From: DATIUV01 sp049322755
GTDB lineage: Bacteria; Pseudomonadota; Gammaproteobacteria; Burkholderiales; UBA6910
DNA: 64,000 nucleotides
Reading direction: 5' to 3'
Assembly (NCBI GenBank): GCA_049322755.1
Contig: JBMOQX010000073.1
Coordinates: forward strand, 143,628 to 207,627
Shown: positions 56,890 through 64,000 of the stretch, one piece after another
How positions within the stretch are numbered: position 1 is the first letter of the stretch
Layout of the letters: each line of letters starts with the position of its first letter
The notes under the pieces: generated by a model
What the model was told of the DNA's origin: nothing
The model's database searches: none
What the model saw: only the letters and a program-made list of their open reading frames with translations
Position numbers and translations under genes: made by a program

Positions 56890-58127
56890 TTGATCCTCCC
56901 GGTGACGGCGATGTCGACACAGTCCTGGGTGCGCCGCAGGATGGTGTTGAAGCGGTGCGCGCCGATGATGTTCACGATCTTCGCCGAGTTGGAAATCATG
57001 TTGGTCCAGCCGTTGCGCTGCCGCATCTGCGACAGGTTCTGCAGGATGTAGAAGCACACACCCTCCATCAGGGTGACGCCGGCGGCTTCCAGCGCCTGGA
57101 CGTAGCCCAGCTTGCGGCCCGCGGAAAGCACGCCGTTGGAGGAGGTGACGAACACCTGGGTGCCGTCCTTGACCTGCTTCCCGGCGAATCGCTGGGACAG
57201 GTTCTTGAGTTCCCACAGCGACAGCTGCGGGCCGGAGAACACGATCAGGTCGCAGCGGCCGTCCCTGAGGTCGTAGCTCCGGTACAGCCGCTCCAGGTCG
57301 GCGTTGGTGACGGTCATCTCGGTGTGGGGCCTGTTGCGGCCGAGAGCCGCCTCCAGGGTGGGCGCCTCGGGGGTGACACCCACCATGTGGAACATACCCA
57401 TCGAGCCGTAGCTCGCCAGCGCCGCGCCCAGGTGCTTGAGCTCGTCGGCCACGGGCGCGCGCCGGAGCCCATGGAACACCGGCACCTGGAAATAGCTCTG
57501 GTTGGGCTCTCCGACCAGCTTGCCGAGGGCGCCCCAGTCGGCGAGGTCCTCGAGGTCGGCCTCCACCTTCACGGTGAACGTGCCTTGACGGTGCTCGTCA
57601 AGCTGGAAACCGTATTCCGGCACCCGCCTGGTGAGACCGGCGGCGAACGCGGCCGGGCCGCTTTCGAAGTTCGAGCGGGCGCCGAACACCGAGTTGGCGT
57701 AGATGACGGTGCCCGTGTCGCCCCACGCCACGCGCTCGCCCAGGTGCGGCTGGTAGAGCGTCTGGTAGTTGATGCAGGTGTCGGTGGTGGTGACGTTCAT
57801 CTGCTGCAGCAGGCCGATCAGTTCCTTTTCCTTGGCCGCTTCGCCGGCGTCCTGCTGGAGCCGCTCGACGAAGTCGAAATCGAACGACCGGGCGTTGGTG
57901 CTCACGTTCACGGCACAGCGGGCCTTTTTCTCCGCGGTGCATTCCAGCCACTTGAGGCCGCCGTCGCCCATCACCTCGATGTCCCCCATCATGTGAACGT
58001 TGGTGACGGGCACCAGGCGCTTGGCGCCCCAGAACTCCCCGACCTTGATGAGGTACTCCATGGCCTCCTTGACGGCGACGCCGTGATCGCCGCGCAGCAT
58101 GGCCTGCTCTTCCGCTGTCAACTGCAT
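56886..58127 (-). CDS. Aconitase X large (DUF521) subunit
   Basis: This 413-residue catalytic subunit begins MQLTAEEQAMLRGDHGVAV. Cysteines in DTCINYQTLYQP (about residue 115) and near FYILQN (about 355) are cluster-ligand candidates. VNVSTNARSFDFDFVE and SNFESGPAAFAAGLTRRVPEYG are family phrases. Together with the swivel subunit it probably dehydrates a hydroxyproline-type or similar hydroxy acid. GntR and TRAP genes flank it. Confidence 0.9.
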   Translation of the reverse strand: MQLTAEEQAMLRGDHGVAVKEAMEYLIKVGEFWGAKRLVPVTNVHMMGDIEVMGDGGLKWLECTAEKKARCAVNVSTNARSFDFDFVERLQQDAGEAAKEKELIGLLQQMNVTTTDTCINYQTLYQPHLGERVAWGDTGTVIYANSVFGARSNFESGPAAFAAGLTRRVPEYGFQLDEHRQGTFTVKVEADLEDLADWGALGKLVGEPNQSYFQVPVFHGLRRAPVADELKHLGAALASYGSMGMFHMVGVTPEAPTLEAALGRNRPHTEMTVTNADLERLYRSYDLRDGRCDLIVFSGPQLSLWELKNLSQRFAGKQVKDGTQVFVTSSNGVLSAGRKLGYVQALEAAGVTLMEGVCFYILQNLSQMRQRNGWTNMISNSAKIVNIIGAHRFNTILRRTQDCVDIAVTGRIK

Positions 58128-58143
58128 GGTGTTTCTCCTGTGG

Positions 58144-58947
58144 CTAGCGCTTGTGCTTGGGTTTCCGGGACTGCGGCCGCGGGACCGGCGGCGCAACTTC
58201 CTGGATCTGACGGGTGATGGCGAGCGGTCCCTGCACGCTGAGGCAGAAGCGGTAGTTCTCCGGCCTCACCGTGAACTGCGAGTACTCGAGGCCCTTGCCC
58301 TCGGGAGAATAGGACGCGCGCTGCATGACCAGCACCGGGCTCCCGGCCGGAAGCTTCAGCAGGTCCGCCTCCTCCGCGTCCGCCGCCCGGGCAATGATGC
58401 TGACCTCGGCGTGGGTGACCGGCTGGTCCAGCAGGTCCTCCAGGATCGAATAGAGGGGATGGGTCTCCGCCTGACTCCACGACACGCGCTTGGCAGCGGG
58501 GGGCAACCACGCGCGGGCCAGCGCAAACGGATGGCCCGCGAGCAGATAGAGGCGCTTGAGGAACATCGTCTCCCCGCTGCCGGCCTGCAGCAGCACGTCG
58601 ATGTGCGGATCGGCCTCGACCGGCTCGAACCTCAGCAGCCGGGTCTGCGGCGGATTGCCGGAACGCACCAGCTCGTCGTAGAAGCCGCGCAGATCCGCGA
58701 GTTCGTGGCGCACCACCGGCCCGCCGACGAAGGTGCCCTTGCCCTGCTTGGCGGAAACCAGGCCCTGGCGCGCGAGCAGTCCGATGGCCTGCCGCACCGT
58801 CACGCGCGAGACGCCGAAGCGCTCCATCAGCGCCTGCTCCGACGGCAGGCGCTGGAACGGCCGGTAACAGCCGTCGGCGATGTCCTTGGAGAGCTTGTCC
58901 GCGATCTGGACGTACAGGGCGACGCTGCTATCGCGTTCGATCTTCAT
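58144..58947 (-). CDS. GntR/HutC-family transcription regulator with UTRA domain
   Basis: This 267-residue regulator has an N-terminal winged helix (YVQIADKLSKDIADGCYR; LPSEQALMERFGVSRVTVRQAIGLL) and a C-terminal UTRA ligand-binding domain (about residues 95-240). It lies inside the operon between dctM and aconitase X. It probably represses the operon in the absence of the substrate. A pair of TGTATTAA repeats 56 bases before dctQ is a candidate target. An ATG four codons upstream (58959) is possible. Confidence 0.91.
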   Translation of the reverse strand: MKIERDSSVALYVQIADKLSKDIADGCYRPFQRLPSEQALMERFGVSRVTVRQAIGLLARQGLVSAKQGKGTFVGGPVVRHELADLRGFYDELVRSGNPPQTRLLRFEPVEADPHIDVLLQAGSGETMFLKRLYLLAGHPFALARAWLPPAAKRVSWSQAETHPLYSILEDLLDQPVTHAEVSIIARAADAEEADLLKLPAGSPVLVMQRASYSPEGKGLEYSQFTVRPENYRFCLSVQGPLAITRQIQEVAPPVPRPQSRKPKHKR

Positions 58948-58990
58948 GGCCGTCTCCACTTCTGCCGCTCTCGCATGCCCGTTGCCTCCC

Positions 58991-60280
58991 TCACCGTCCC
59001 ATCATGTGCTGCGGCAGCCAAAGCGACAGCGCGGGGACGTAGTAGATGAGGTAGAGCATGCCGACCTGGATCAGCAGGAACGGCGCCGCGCCTTTGGCGA
59101 GCGTCCACAGCGGGATTCTGGAGACGCCGTGGATGGTGTACAGGTTGATCCCCACCGGCGGGCTGATCTGGGCGATCTCCATAGCGATGCACGCGAACAC
59201 GCCGAAGGTGATGGGATCCATGCCGACGTGCATCGCGATCGGGAAGAAGATCGGGATCGAGATCAGCAGCATCGCTGCGCTCTCGAGAAACATGCCCAGC
59301 ACCAGGTAGACGAGGATCATCAGCGTCACCGTCACCAGGTGGCTCGCCTCGAACGACGTGATCCAGCCGGCGATCGTCTGCGGCACCTGCTCGAAGGTGA
59401 GGAAGTGGGCGAAGTACTGGCCGAAGACCACCAGCATCAGCAGCATGCAGGTGGTCCGGGTGGCCGTGGAGACGGCATCGAGAAAGCGGCGCCGGGTGAG
59501 GCGCCGCTGGATGAGACCGAGGGCCAGGACGTAGACGGAGGACAGCGCGCCGACCTCGGTCGGCGTGAACACGCCCGTGTAGATTGCCAGGATGATGACG
59601 ACCGGGAGCAGCAGGATGCCGAGGCCCCGGCGCGTGGTCTCCAGCCGCTCGCCCGGCGCGGGGGTGTGCCGCACCACGATCCGCGGCCGGCTCACCGCCA
59701 GCACGTAGAGCATGAACAGCGACATCATGATCAGGCCCGGCACCACGCCGGCGATGAACAGCTTGCCGATCGAGGTCTCGGTGATGACGCCGTAGAGGAT
59801 GAACGGGATGCTGGGCGGGATGATGATGCCCAGGGTGCCGCCGCCGGCGCAGAAGCCGCCCGCCTGGCTGCGCGAGTAGCGCTCCTGCAGCAGCAGCGGA
59901 ATCGCGACGATGCCGACCGTGGCGGCGCAGGCGATGCTGGAGCCGCTGATGGCGGCGAACACGCCGCAGGCCAGGATCGTGGCCACGCCGAGGGAATTGG
60001 GCACGTTGCCGACCCAGGCCTTGGCGAAGTCGAACAGGTCGCGGCCGGCCCCAATCCGCTCTACCAGGGTGCCGGTGAGGATGAAGAGGGGGATCGCCAC
60101 CAGCTCGAAGATCGATGCCCCCTGCCAGATGATGTCGCCAAAGCTTGACATCGCCGGGTCGAAGCCCTTCGCCAGCACGAATCCGATGAACGCTGCCAGC
60201 CCCATCGACACGAACACGGGGATGGAAAGCAGCATGAACAGGAAGAGCAGCGCGATCGCGATGAGTCCCGGCGCTTCCAT
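58991..60280 (-). CDS. dctM: TRAP transporter large permease (DctM)
   Basis: This 429-residue permease has about 12-13 membrane helices and DctM motifs: LFILTGTLVERIG, ISGSSIACAATVG, GGGTLGIIIPPSIPFILYG and FGVFACIAMEIAQISPPVGINLYTIHG. It imports the DctP ligand with a sodium gradient. It follows dctQ by 13 bases. Confidence 0.94.
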   Translation of the reverse strand: MEAPGLIAIALLFLFMLLSIPVFVSMGLAAFIGFVLAKGFDPAMSSFGDIIWQGASIFELVAIPLFILTGTLVERIGAGRDLFDFAKAWVGNVPNSLGVATILACGVFAAISGSSIACAATVGIVAIPLLLQERYSRSQAGGFCAGGGTLGIIIPPSIPFILYGVITETSIGKLFIAGVVPGLIMMSLFMLYVLAVSRPRIVVRHTPAPGERLETTRRGLGILLLPVVIILAIYTGVFTPTEVGALSSVYVLALGLIQRRLTRRRFLDAVSTATRTTCMLLMLVVFGQYFAHFLTFEQVPQTIAGWITSFEASHLVTVTLMILVYLVLGMFLESAAMLLISIPIFFPIAMHVGMDPITFGVFACIAMEIAQISPPVGINLYTIHGVSRIPLWTLAKGAAPFLLIQVGMLYLIYYVPALSLWLPQHMMGR

Positions 60281-60293
60281 GGCGTGCCGCCCG

Positions 60294-60788
60294 TTACTCG
60301 AACTCGACCGTCTCGGACGGCGACTCGCGCAGTATCAGCATCGCCAGCGACTGAAGGACGAGCGCCAGACCGCCCAGCGGAACCATCAACTGCGGGAGCC
60401 AGAGCGGGATGTCGAAGATCGACGCCGAGCGGATGGCGTTGGCGTACGAATAATGGGTGAGCATTCCGCCCGCGGCGAGGATGACGACGCCGAATCCCAG
60501 CGTCGTCAGCAGCGCAAGGTCGTCCAGCGCCCGCCGCGCCCGCGGATATGCCGAGAGCAGGATCTGCACGCGGAAATGATTGCCGTGCTTGAGCGCGTAG
60601 GCGTTCGCGAGAAAGGATGCGGCGATCAGCGCGTACTGGCTGACGTCGAACACCCAGATGGTGGGCGCCCCCGCCTTGCGGGCGAGCGCGTCGTAGAAGA
60701 TGGGAAACGCGAGCAGGGCGATCACCGCGATCGCGGCAACGCTCATGACCTGGCCGATGCGCTGCAGCCAGCGTGCGAACGCCTGCAT
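60294..60788 (-). CDS. dctQ: TRAP transporter small permease (DctQ)
   Basis: This 164-residue protein has four membrane helices and the DctQ core (ALKHGNHFRVQILLSAYPRARRALDDL). It is the first gene of the minus-strand operon dctQ-dctM-gntR-aconitase X-dctP, and the promoter/operator region lies just upstream (60789-60870). Confidence 0.92.
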   Translation of the reverse strand: MQAFARWLQRIGQVMSVAAIAVIALLAFPIFYDALARKAGAPTIWVFDVSQYALIAASFLANAYALKHGNHFRVQILLSAYPRARRALDDLALLTTLGFGVVILAAGGMLTHYSYANAIRSASIFDIPLWLPQLMVPLGGLALVLQSLAMLILRESPSETVEFE

Positions 60789-60843
60789 GGGTCTCCTCGC
60801 GGCGGCGGGTCCCGGGCTCCGGGTGGAAGCAGGGACCCTTATT

Positions 60844-60861
60844 TGTATTAAAATGTATTAA
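60844..60861. promoter_or_regulatory. Tandem TGTATTAA operator candidate for the TRAP/aconitase X operon
   Basis: TGTATTAA occurs at 60844-60851 and 60854-60861, exactly one helical turn apart. On the minus strand TTGACT sits just upstream of it (about 60866-60861), so the repeats would lie between -35 and -10 of a promoter for dctQ. A binding site of the encoded GntR protein is likely. Confidence 0.5.
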
Positions 60862-61065
60862 GTCAAATCCGGGCGCGGCTGTCAAGGCGCTGCGGTGCGG
60901 GCTCCGCTCAGCGGTAACCCGAGCGCCCACGCTCCGATTCCTCTGCCCCTGCCGCACGCGCAGCGCCTGTCGCAATCCGGCGACAGTGGCGGGGCGCGGC
61001 GATCCTCGGCATCATTGCGCTGTCGCCCGGTGGCGGCGACCCCACATCCGAGGAGGAACGAGACG

Positions 61066-61449
61066 ATGAGGAAAGGCATGTACGTTCGCGCTCTCGTGAC
61101 GCTCATGCTGAGCGTTCTGGTGGCGGGCACCTGGCCCCACGCCGCGGTGGCGGCACCCGTCGGCACCGGCGCGGTGCTGCAGCAGGAAAGCGCGCGCGCG
61201 CAGATGACGCGCGTCCAGGAGAAGCTCGCGCGCGCCGACGTTCAGCAGGCCATGACGGCGCTGGGCGTCGATCCCGCCGCGGCCCGCGAGCGCGTCGCCG
61301 CGCTCAGCCAGGCCGAGGTGATGCAGCTCGAGCGCGAGCTCGATCAACTGCCCGCCGGCGGCGACTTCTTTGCGGTGGTGGGCATCGTGTTCGTCGTGCT
61401 GATCATCCTCGAGCTGACCGGCATCACGAACATCTTCACCAAGCTCTGA
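61066..61449 (+). CDS. PA2779-family small exported protein
   Basis: This 127-residue protein has a signal peptide (about residues 1-30) and a helical middle (EKLARADVQQAMTALGVD; ERVAALSQAEVMQLERELDQLPAGG). A C-terminal membrane helix (FFAVVGIVFVVLIILELTGIT) ends it. The ATG has GAGGAGG upstream. It is paired with the PA2778-type cysteine-peptidase-like gene 12 bases downstream, as in other proteobacteria. Function of the pair is unknown. Confidence 0.83.
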   Translation: MRKGMYVRALVTLMLSVLVAGTWPHAAVAAPVGTGAVLQQESARAQMTRVQEKLARADVQQAMTALGVDPAAARERVAALSQAEVMQLERELDQLPAGGDFFAVVGIVFVVLIILELTGITNIFTKL

Positions 61450-61461
61450 GCGCGCCCGCCG

Positions 61462-62598
61462 GTGAAGCGTTGGCGCTGCGCGCTGGCGGGCGCGGCGTTG
61501 CTGATCTCCGGTTGCGCCAACCGCGGACCGGCGCTTCCGGAGGTGCTGCGCGAGTCCGCGCCGCCTGCGGTCGAGATCGCCGCGCCGTTCTTTCCCCAGC
61601 AGGACTACCAGTGCGGGCCGGCGGCGCTGGCCACCGTGCTCGGCTATTCCGGCGTCGGCGTCACGCCCGATGCCCTGGCGCCACAGGTGTATCTTCCGCA
61701 ACGCCAGGGCAGCCTGCAGATCGAACTCGTCGCCGCCGCGCGCCGCCACGGCCGCGTCCCGGTGACGATCGAGCCGGAGCTGCGCGCGCTGCTGGCGGAG
61801 CTTCAGGCCGGCCGGCCGGTGCTGGTGCTGCAGAATCTGCGTTTGCGGACGTGGCCCGCGTGGCATTACGCCGTGGTGGTGGGCTACGACGCCCAGCGGG
61901 ACGTGCTCGTGCTGCGGTCGGGCGAGACCCGGCGGCTGGAGACGCCGACCGCGGAGTTCCGGCGCACGTGGGATCTGGGCGATCGCTGGGGACTGGTGAC
62001 ACTCGTCCCGGGAGAGCTCCCGGCGTCGGGCGACCCGCAGCGCTACCTCGAGGCGGTGGCGGGAATGGAGGGCATGGCCGCGGCCGATACGCTGATCGCG
62101 GCGTATCGTGCGGCGCTGGTCCGCTGGCCGGGCCATTTTGCCGCCCGCTTCGGGCTGGCCAACGCGCTGCGCGCCGGCGGCGATCTCGCGGGAGCGGAAG
62201 CGCTTTACCGTGCGCTGCTGGCGGAGCGCCCGGGCGAGCCGGCCGTCGCCAACAACCTCGCGGATCTGCTGATCGAGCGCCGCTGTCCGGACGCGGCCGT
62301 GACCCTGCTGGATCGGGTGCTCGCGGGCGGCGCCCGCTTTGCGCTGCGTTCCGCTCTGGAGCGGACGCGCGCCGAGGCGCAGGCGGCGCGCAGCACCTCG
62401 GGCACGGGCTGCGCCGCAGTATCCGTTGCGCCCGGGGACTGGGGAGGGAAGCGCCAACGGCGTCCGCTGACCGTCAGCGTGGCGTTCGCGGCCGTCCGGC
62501 CGCCGCTCCGCAGAAAAACAAAAACGCCCCGGCAGAGGATGGCCGGGGCGCCTTCAGGGACGCAGAGGAAAAGCTGCGGGCGTGTGCCCTGGCGCTAG
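61462..62598 (+). CDS. PA2778-family C39-like peptidase lipoprotein with TPR region
   Basis: This 378-residue lipoprotein has a lipobox ISGC (Cys about residue 18). A C39-like cysteine peptidase domain follows (QQDYQCGPAALATVLGYSG with the catalytic Cys near 51; a His in WHYAVVVGYD near 136), then TPR-like helices (about 200-310). The last 60 or so residues are low-complexity, basic and antisense to a terminator and to a small gene. The genuine end is therefore probably near base 62400 and a stop has been lost or shifted. The start is GTG 61462. Confidence 0.8.
   Translation: MKRWRCALAGAALLISGCANRGPALPEVLRESAPPAVEIAAPFFPQQDYQCGPAALATVLGYSGVGVTPDALAPQVYLPQRQGSLQIELVAAARRHGRVPVTIEPELRALLAELQAGRPVLVLQNLRLRTWPAWHYAVVVGYDAQRDVLVLRSGETRRLETPTAEFRRTWDLGDRWGLVTLVPGELPASGDPQRYLEAVAGMEGMAAADTLIAAYRAALVRWPGHFAARFGLANALRAGGDLAGAEALYRALLAERPGEPAVANNLADLLIERRCPDAAVTLLDRVLAGGARFALRSALERTRAEAQAARSTSGTGCAAVSVAPGDWGGKRQRRPLTVSVAFAAVRPPLRRKTKTPRQRMAGAPSGTQRKSCGRVPWR
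62514..62550 (-). terminator. Minus-strand terminator for the small acidic peptide gene
   Basis: A 9-bp stem, CGCCCCGGC (62525-62533) with GCCGGGGCG (62542-62550) and an 8-base loop. On the minus strand it is followed by a T-rich tract (62514-62524). It lies within the plus-strand gene ending at 62598. Confidence 0.85.
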
Positions 62599-62750
62599 CC
62601 GATCCAGCAGTCGCTGTCCCAGCCGCGGCCGTCGTCGATGGGCTCGACGGGGTCGGAATCGAAATGCGTGGCGTGCACGGCCTCGGTCTTGACCAGATCC
62701 TCTTCGGCCTCGGACGGGGTGTACAGCACCTCTTCGATCGAGAATTTCAT
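62595..62750 (-). CDS. 51-residue acidic peptide, possible precursor or regulator
   Basis: This 51-residue protein begins MKFSIEEVLY and ends RGWDSDCWIG. It is strongly acidic (about 14 Asp/Glu) with its only cysteine three residues from the end, between aromatic and small residues. The ATG has a perfectly placed GAGGAG, and a Rho-independent terminator follows, so it has the marks of an expressed gene. A leader-plus-core layout as in peptide natural product precursors is possible, but no maturation enzyme is adjacent. Function unknown. Confidence 0.65.
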   Translation of the reverse strand: MKFSIEEVLYTPSEAEEDLVKTEAVHATHFDSDPVEPIDDGRGWDSDCWIG

Positions 62751-62770
62751 GGCCGGGCTCCTCGGAGTGA

Positions 62771-62784
62771 TTGACTGGGATCAA
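62771..62784. promoter_or_regulatory. FNR/Crp-like site upstream of the acidic peptide gene
   Basis: TTGACTGGGATCAA matches the FNR consensus TTGAT-N4-ATCAA at nine of ten fixed positions. It lies 21 bases upstream of the start at 62750, so it would cover or follow the -10 region; repression when bound would fit best. Confidence 0.45.
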
Positions 62785-62971
62785 TTGTTAATTCCCGGCG
62801 TCGATTCGAGCAATCGAAGGTTCTGATCCAAACCATAAGTTTGGTGCACTGCAGCCGGGCCTCGGCGCCGCCCCGCGGACGGGTGGTGCGGGCTGAGTGC
62901 CAGCGCTCGGCGTTTCCGGGAGACGCTCGTTTGGGCTATCCTCAGATTTGGCCTAACATCTTGAAAAACCG

Positions 62972-63247
62972 ATGAAAATCACGGTCATGGGAATCGGCAA
63001 GGTGGGCTCGACGGTGAGTTTCCTGCTGGCGCGGGAGGGGCTCGCGAACGAGCTGCTGCTGTGGAACCGCACGCCGGCGGTGGCTGAGGCGGAGGCCATC
63101 GACATCCAGCAGGCCTGCGCCTTCACGCCCCACCGGGTGCGGGTACGGGCTGCGCAGAGCGTCGAGGACACCGCCGGACATGAGCGCATCGACGCACAAA
63201 AAACCGCGGCGCGAGGCCGCGGCTTTCTCCGGGCTGAGGGCGCCTAG
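62972..63247 (+). pseudogene. Truncated malate/lactate dehydrogenase
   Basis: The first 68 residues are a clear NAD-binding start of the lactate/malate dehydrogenase family: MKITVMGIGKVGSTVSFLLAREG with GxGxVGS, then LLLWNRT and EAEAIDIQQACAF. The remaining 240 or so residues, including the catalytic His and Arg, are missing. The frame runs into a terminator hairpin and unrelated sequence. It is a fragment left by deletion. Confidence 0.8.
63198..63222 (-). terminator. Minus-strand terminator after the RRM gene
   Basis: A 7-bp stem CCGCGGC/GCCGCGG (63204-63210 with 63216-63222), loop GCGAG. On the minus strand it is followed by six T (63203-63198). Confidence 0.88.
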
Positions 63248-63516
63248 CGTCGGCGTCCGCCGCGGCCGCCGGTAGGACGGGGGCGCGACTCGTTCACCGT
63301 CAGCGGCTTGCCGTTCAGCTCCTGGCCGTTGAGCCCGCGGATCGCGTTGAGCGAGTGCTGCTTGCCCGGCATCTCGACGAAGCCGAAGCCTTTCGACTGC
63401 CCGCTGAACAGGTCCCGCTTCACTTCCACCGACTTCACGTCGCCGAACGACTTGAACAGCGGCGTGAGGTGGTCTTCGGTGGTCTCCGGTGCCAGGTTGC
63501 CAACAAAAATCTCCAT
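63244..63516 (-). CDS. Small RNA-recognition-motif protein
   Basis: This 90-residue single-RRM protein has RNP2 IFVGNL (residues 3-8) and RNP1 KGFGFVEM (about 43-50), ending in a short Gly/Arg-rich tail. It resembles cyanobacterial and proteobacterial cold-induced Rbp proteins. I chose the ATG at 63516 because the RRM begins at once and AAGGAGAGAAGG is just upstream. It has its own terminator. Confidence 0.92.
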   Translation of the reverse strand: MEIFVGNLAPETTEDHLTPLFKSFGDVKSVEVKRDLFSGQSKGFGFVEMPGKQHSLNAIRGLNGQELNGKPLTVNESRPRPTGGRGGRRR

Positions 63517-63634
63517 CCTTCTCTCCTTGCCCTTCGGGCTGCTTGGGCGGCCGGTGCGCTTCGGGCGGGAAGCGCCGCCGCCGTGTGACACCCCCTCCCG
63601 GGGGAGAGGGTTCGAGTGGGGATGCGCCGGCCGC

Positions 63635-64000
63635 TCAGCCGCTGCGCCGGTTGTTGTTGCCGCCCAGCAGCGCGGGCGGCGGCCCGCGGCGTCCGCGGCG
63701 CTGGCCGCGGCCCGCGTCGCGATTCGGATCGCCGAACACGCGCGCGGACGACGGGAACAGCTGCCCGGCGTTGGATTCCGGCTGGCGCTCGGCCTCGGCC
63801 GACACCGGCGCTTCCGCCGGCTCGTAGGGCCTGTCGGCCAGATCCACGGGTTTTCCGTAACCGGCGAACATGGGGCTCTGGCCGCGGTTGCCGCGCGGCG
63901 GACCGGAACGCCCGCCCTCGCTGCGGTCGCGCCGCTGGCCGGGGGCCCCGTCGCGCCGGCCGCCCGCGGCGCCTCGACCGCGATTGCCGTCGCGGCCTTG
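63635..64000 (-). CDS. C-terminal part of a Gly/Arg-rich protein, possibly RhlE-type DEAD-box helicase
   Basis: The 3' end of a gene that continues beyond base 64000. The visible 121 residues contain RGG-like clusters (GGRRDGAPGQRRDRSEGG), an acidic middle and a second basic cluster (GRGQRRGRRG), ending PPPALLGGNNNRRSG. Such tails close RhlE/DeaD-type RNA helicases of beta-proteobacteria, and the neighbouring RRM gene fits an RNA theme. No helicase motif is in the window, so the name is tentative. Confidence 0.5.
   Translation of the reverse strand, partial: QGRDGNRGRGAAGGRRDGAPGQRRDRSEGGRSGPPRGNRGQSPMFAGYGKPVDLADRPYEPAEAPVSAEAERQPESNAGQLFPSSARVFGDPNRDAGRGQRRGRRGPPPALLGGNNNRRSG

Noticed and set aside
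63590..63614. CCCCTCCCGGGGGAGAGG hairpin upstream of the RRM gene
   Set aside because: Symmetry is strong but no U-tract follows on either strand, and it lies between two genes without clear need of a terminator; I do not call it.

Overview
The window is GC-rich, densely coded chromosomal DNA from a proteobacterium, most likely a betaproteobacterium. The main reasons are the hydrogen gene set (HoxA/HoxJ/HoxB/HoxC sensor system, HypX, HoxN, and an actinobacterial-type hydrogenase like that of Ralstonia/Cupriavidus), TRAP transport, DUF3422 and DUF6279 proteins, and paired cspA genes. A run of exactly 100 N at 4692-4791, flanked by an identical 78-bp sequence, shows that this is a scaffolded draft, probably metagenomic, assembly. 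The taxonomic call is inference; there is no rRNA, tRNA, CRISPR array or insertion sequence that I can see.

Region 1 (1-14191) is a hydrogen-sensing and maturation cluster, all on the plus strand. It runs hypB (5' end outside the window), hypF, hypC, hypD, hypE, hypX (CO ligand synthesis), hoxA (NtrC-family activator), hoxB and hoxC (regulatory H2-sensing hydrogenase), nikR and hoxJ (kinase). Three intergenic spacers carry long inverted repeats that share one unit family; one is triply nested. No catalytic partner hydrogenase of this set lies in the window.

Region 2 (about 14.2-32.0 kb) has visibly lower GC and looks like a self-contained island for a Group 1h (actinobacterial-type, high-affinity) [NiFe]-hydrogenase. 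It starts with a second NtrC-family activator that has lost the receiver phosphorylation site and carries GAFTNA instead of GAFTGA, then a small zinc-ribbon protein and a strong sigma-54 promoter. The operon follows: small and large subunits, two paralogous four-cysteine mini-proteins flanking an OmpW-like protein, a maturation protease, an unknown protein, a TPR protein, two tiny membrane proteins, a NifU-Rieske fusion, an NHL propeller, and its own hypF-hypC-SIS protein-hypD-hypE-hypA-hypB set. The poorly characterised electron-exit and assembly genes here are the most interesting part of the window. The nickel permease hoxN, behind a dyad-symmetric candidate operator, closes the hydrogen region.

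Region 3 (33-64 kb) is mostly housekeeping and accessory DNA: tonB and two DUF6279 lipoproteins; nhaA diverging from degP over a perfect CTTAAG-N5-CTTAAG direct repeat; a QseB/QseC-like two-component pair; several small unknown membrane proteins; two cspA genes with conserved structured leaders; a BT1-like transporter; an Aas-like acyl-activating protein; DUF3422 and DUF547 proteins; a ferritin-like diiron protein; and a minus-strand catabolic operon (TRAP transporter, GntR regulator, two-subunit aconitase X). A PA2779/PA2778 pair, a 51-residue acidic peptide gene with an FNR-like site, a truncated malate/lactate dehydrogenase, an RRM protein and the 3' end of a Gly/Arg-rich protein (possibly an RhlE-type helicase) complete the window.
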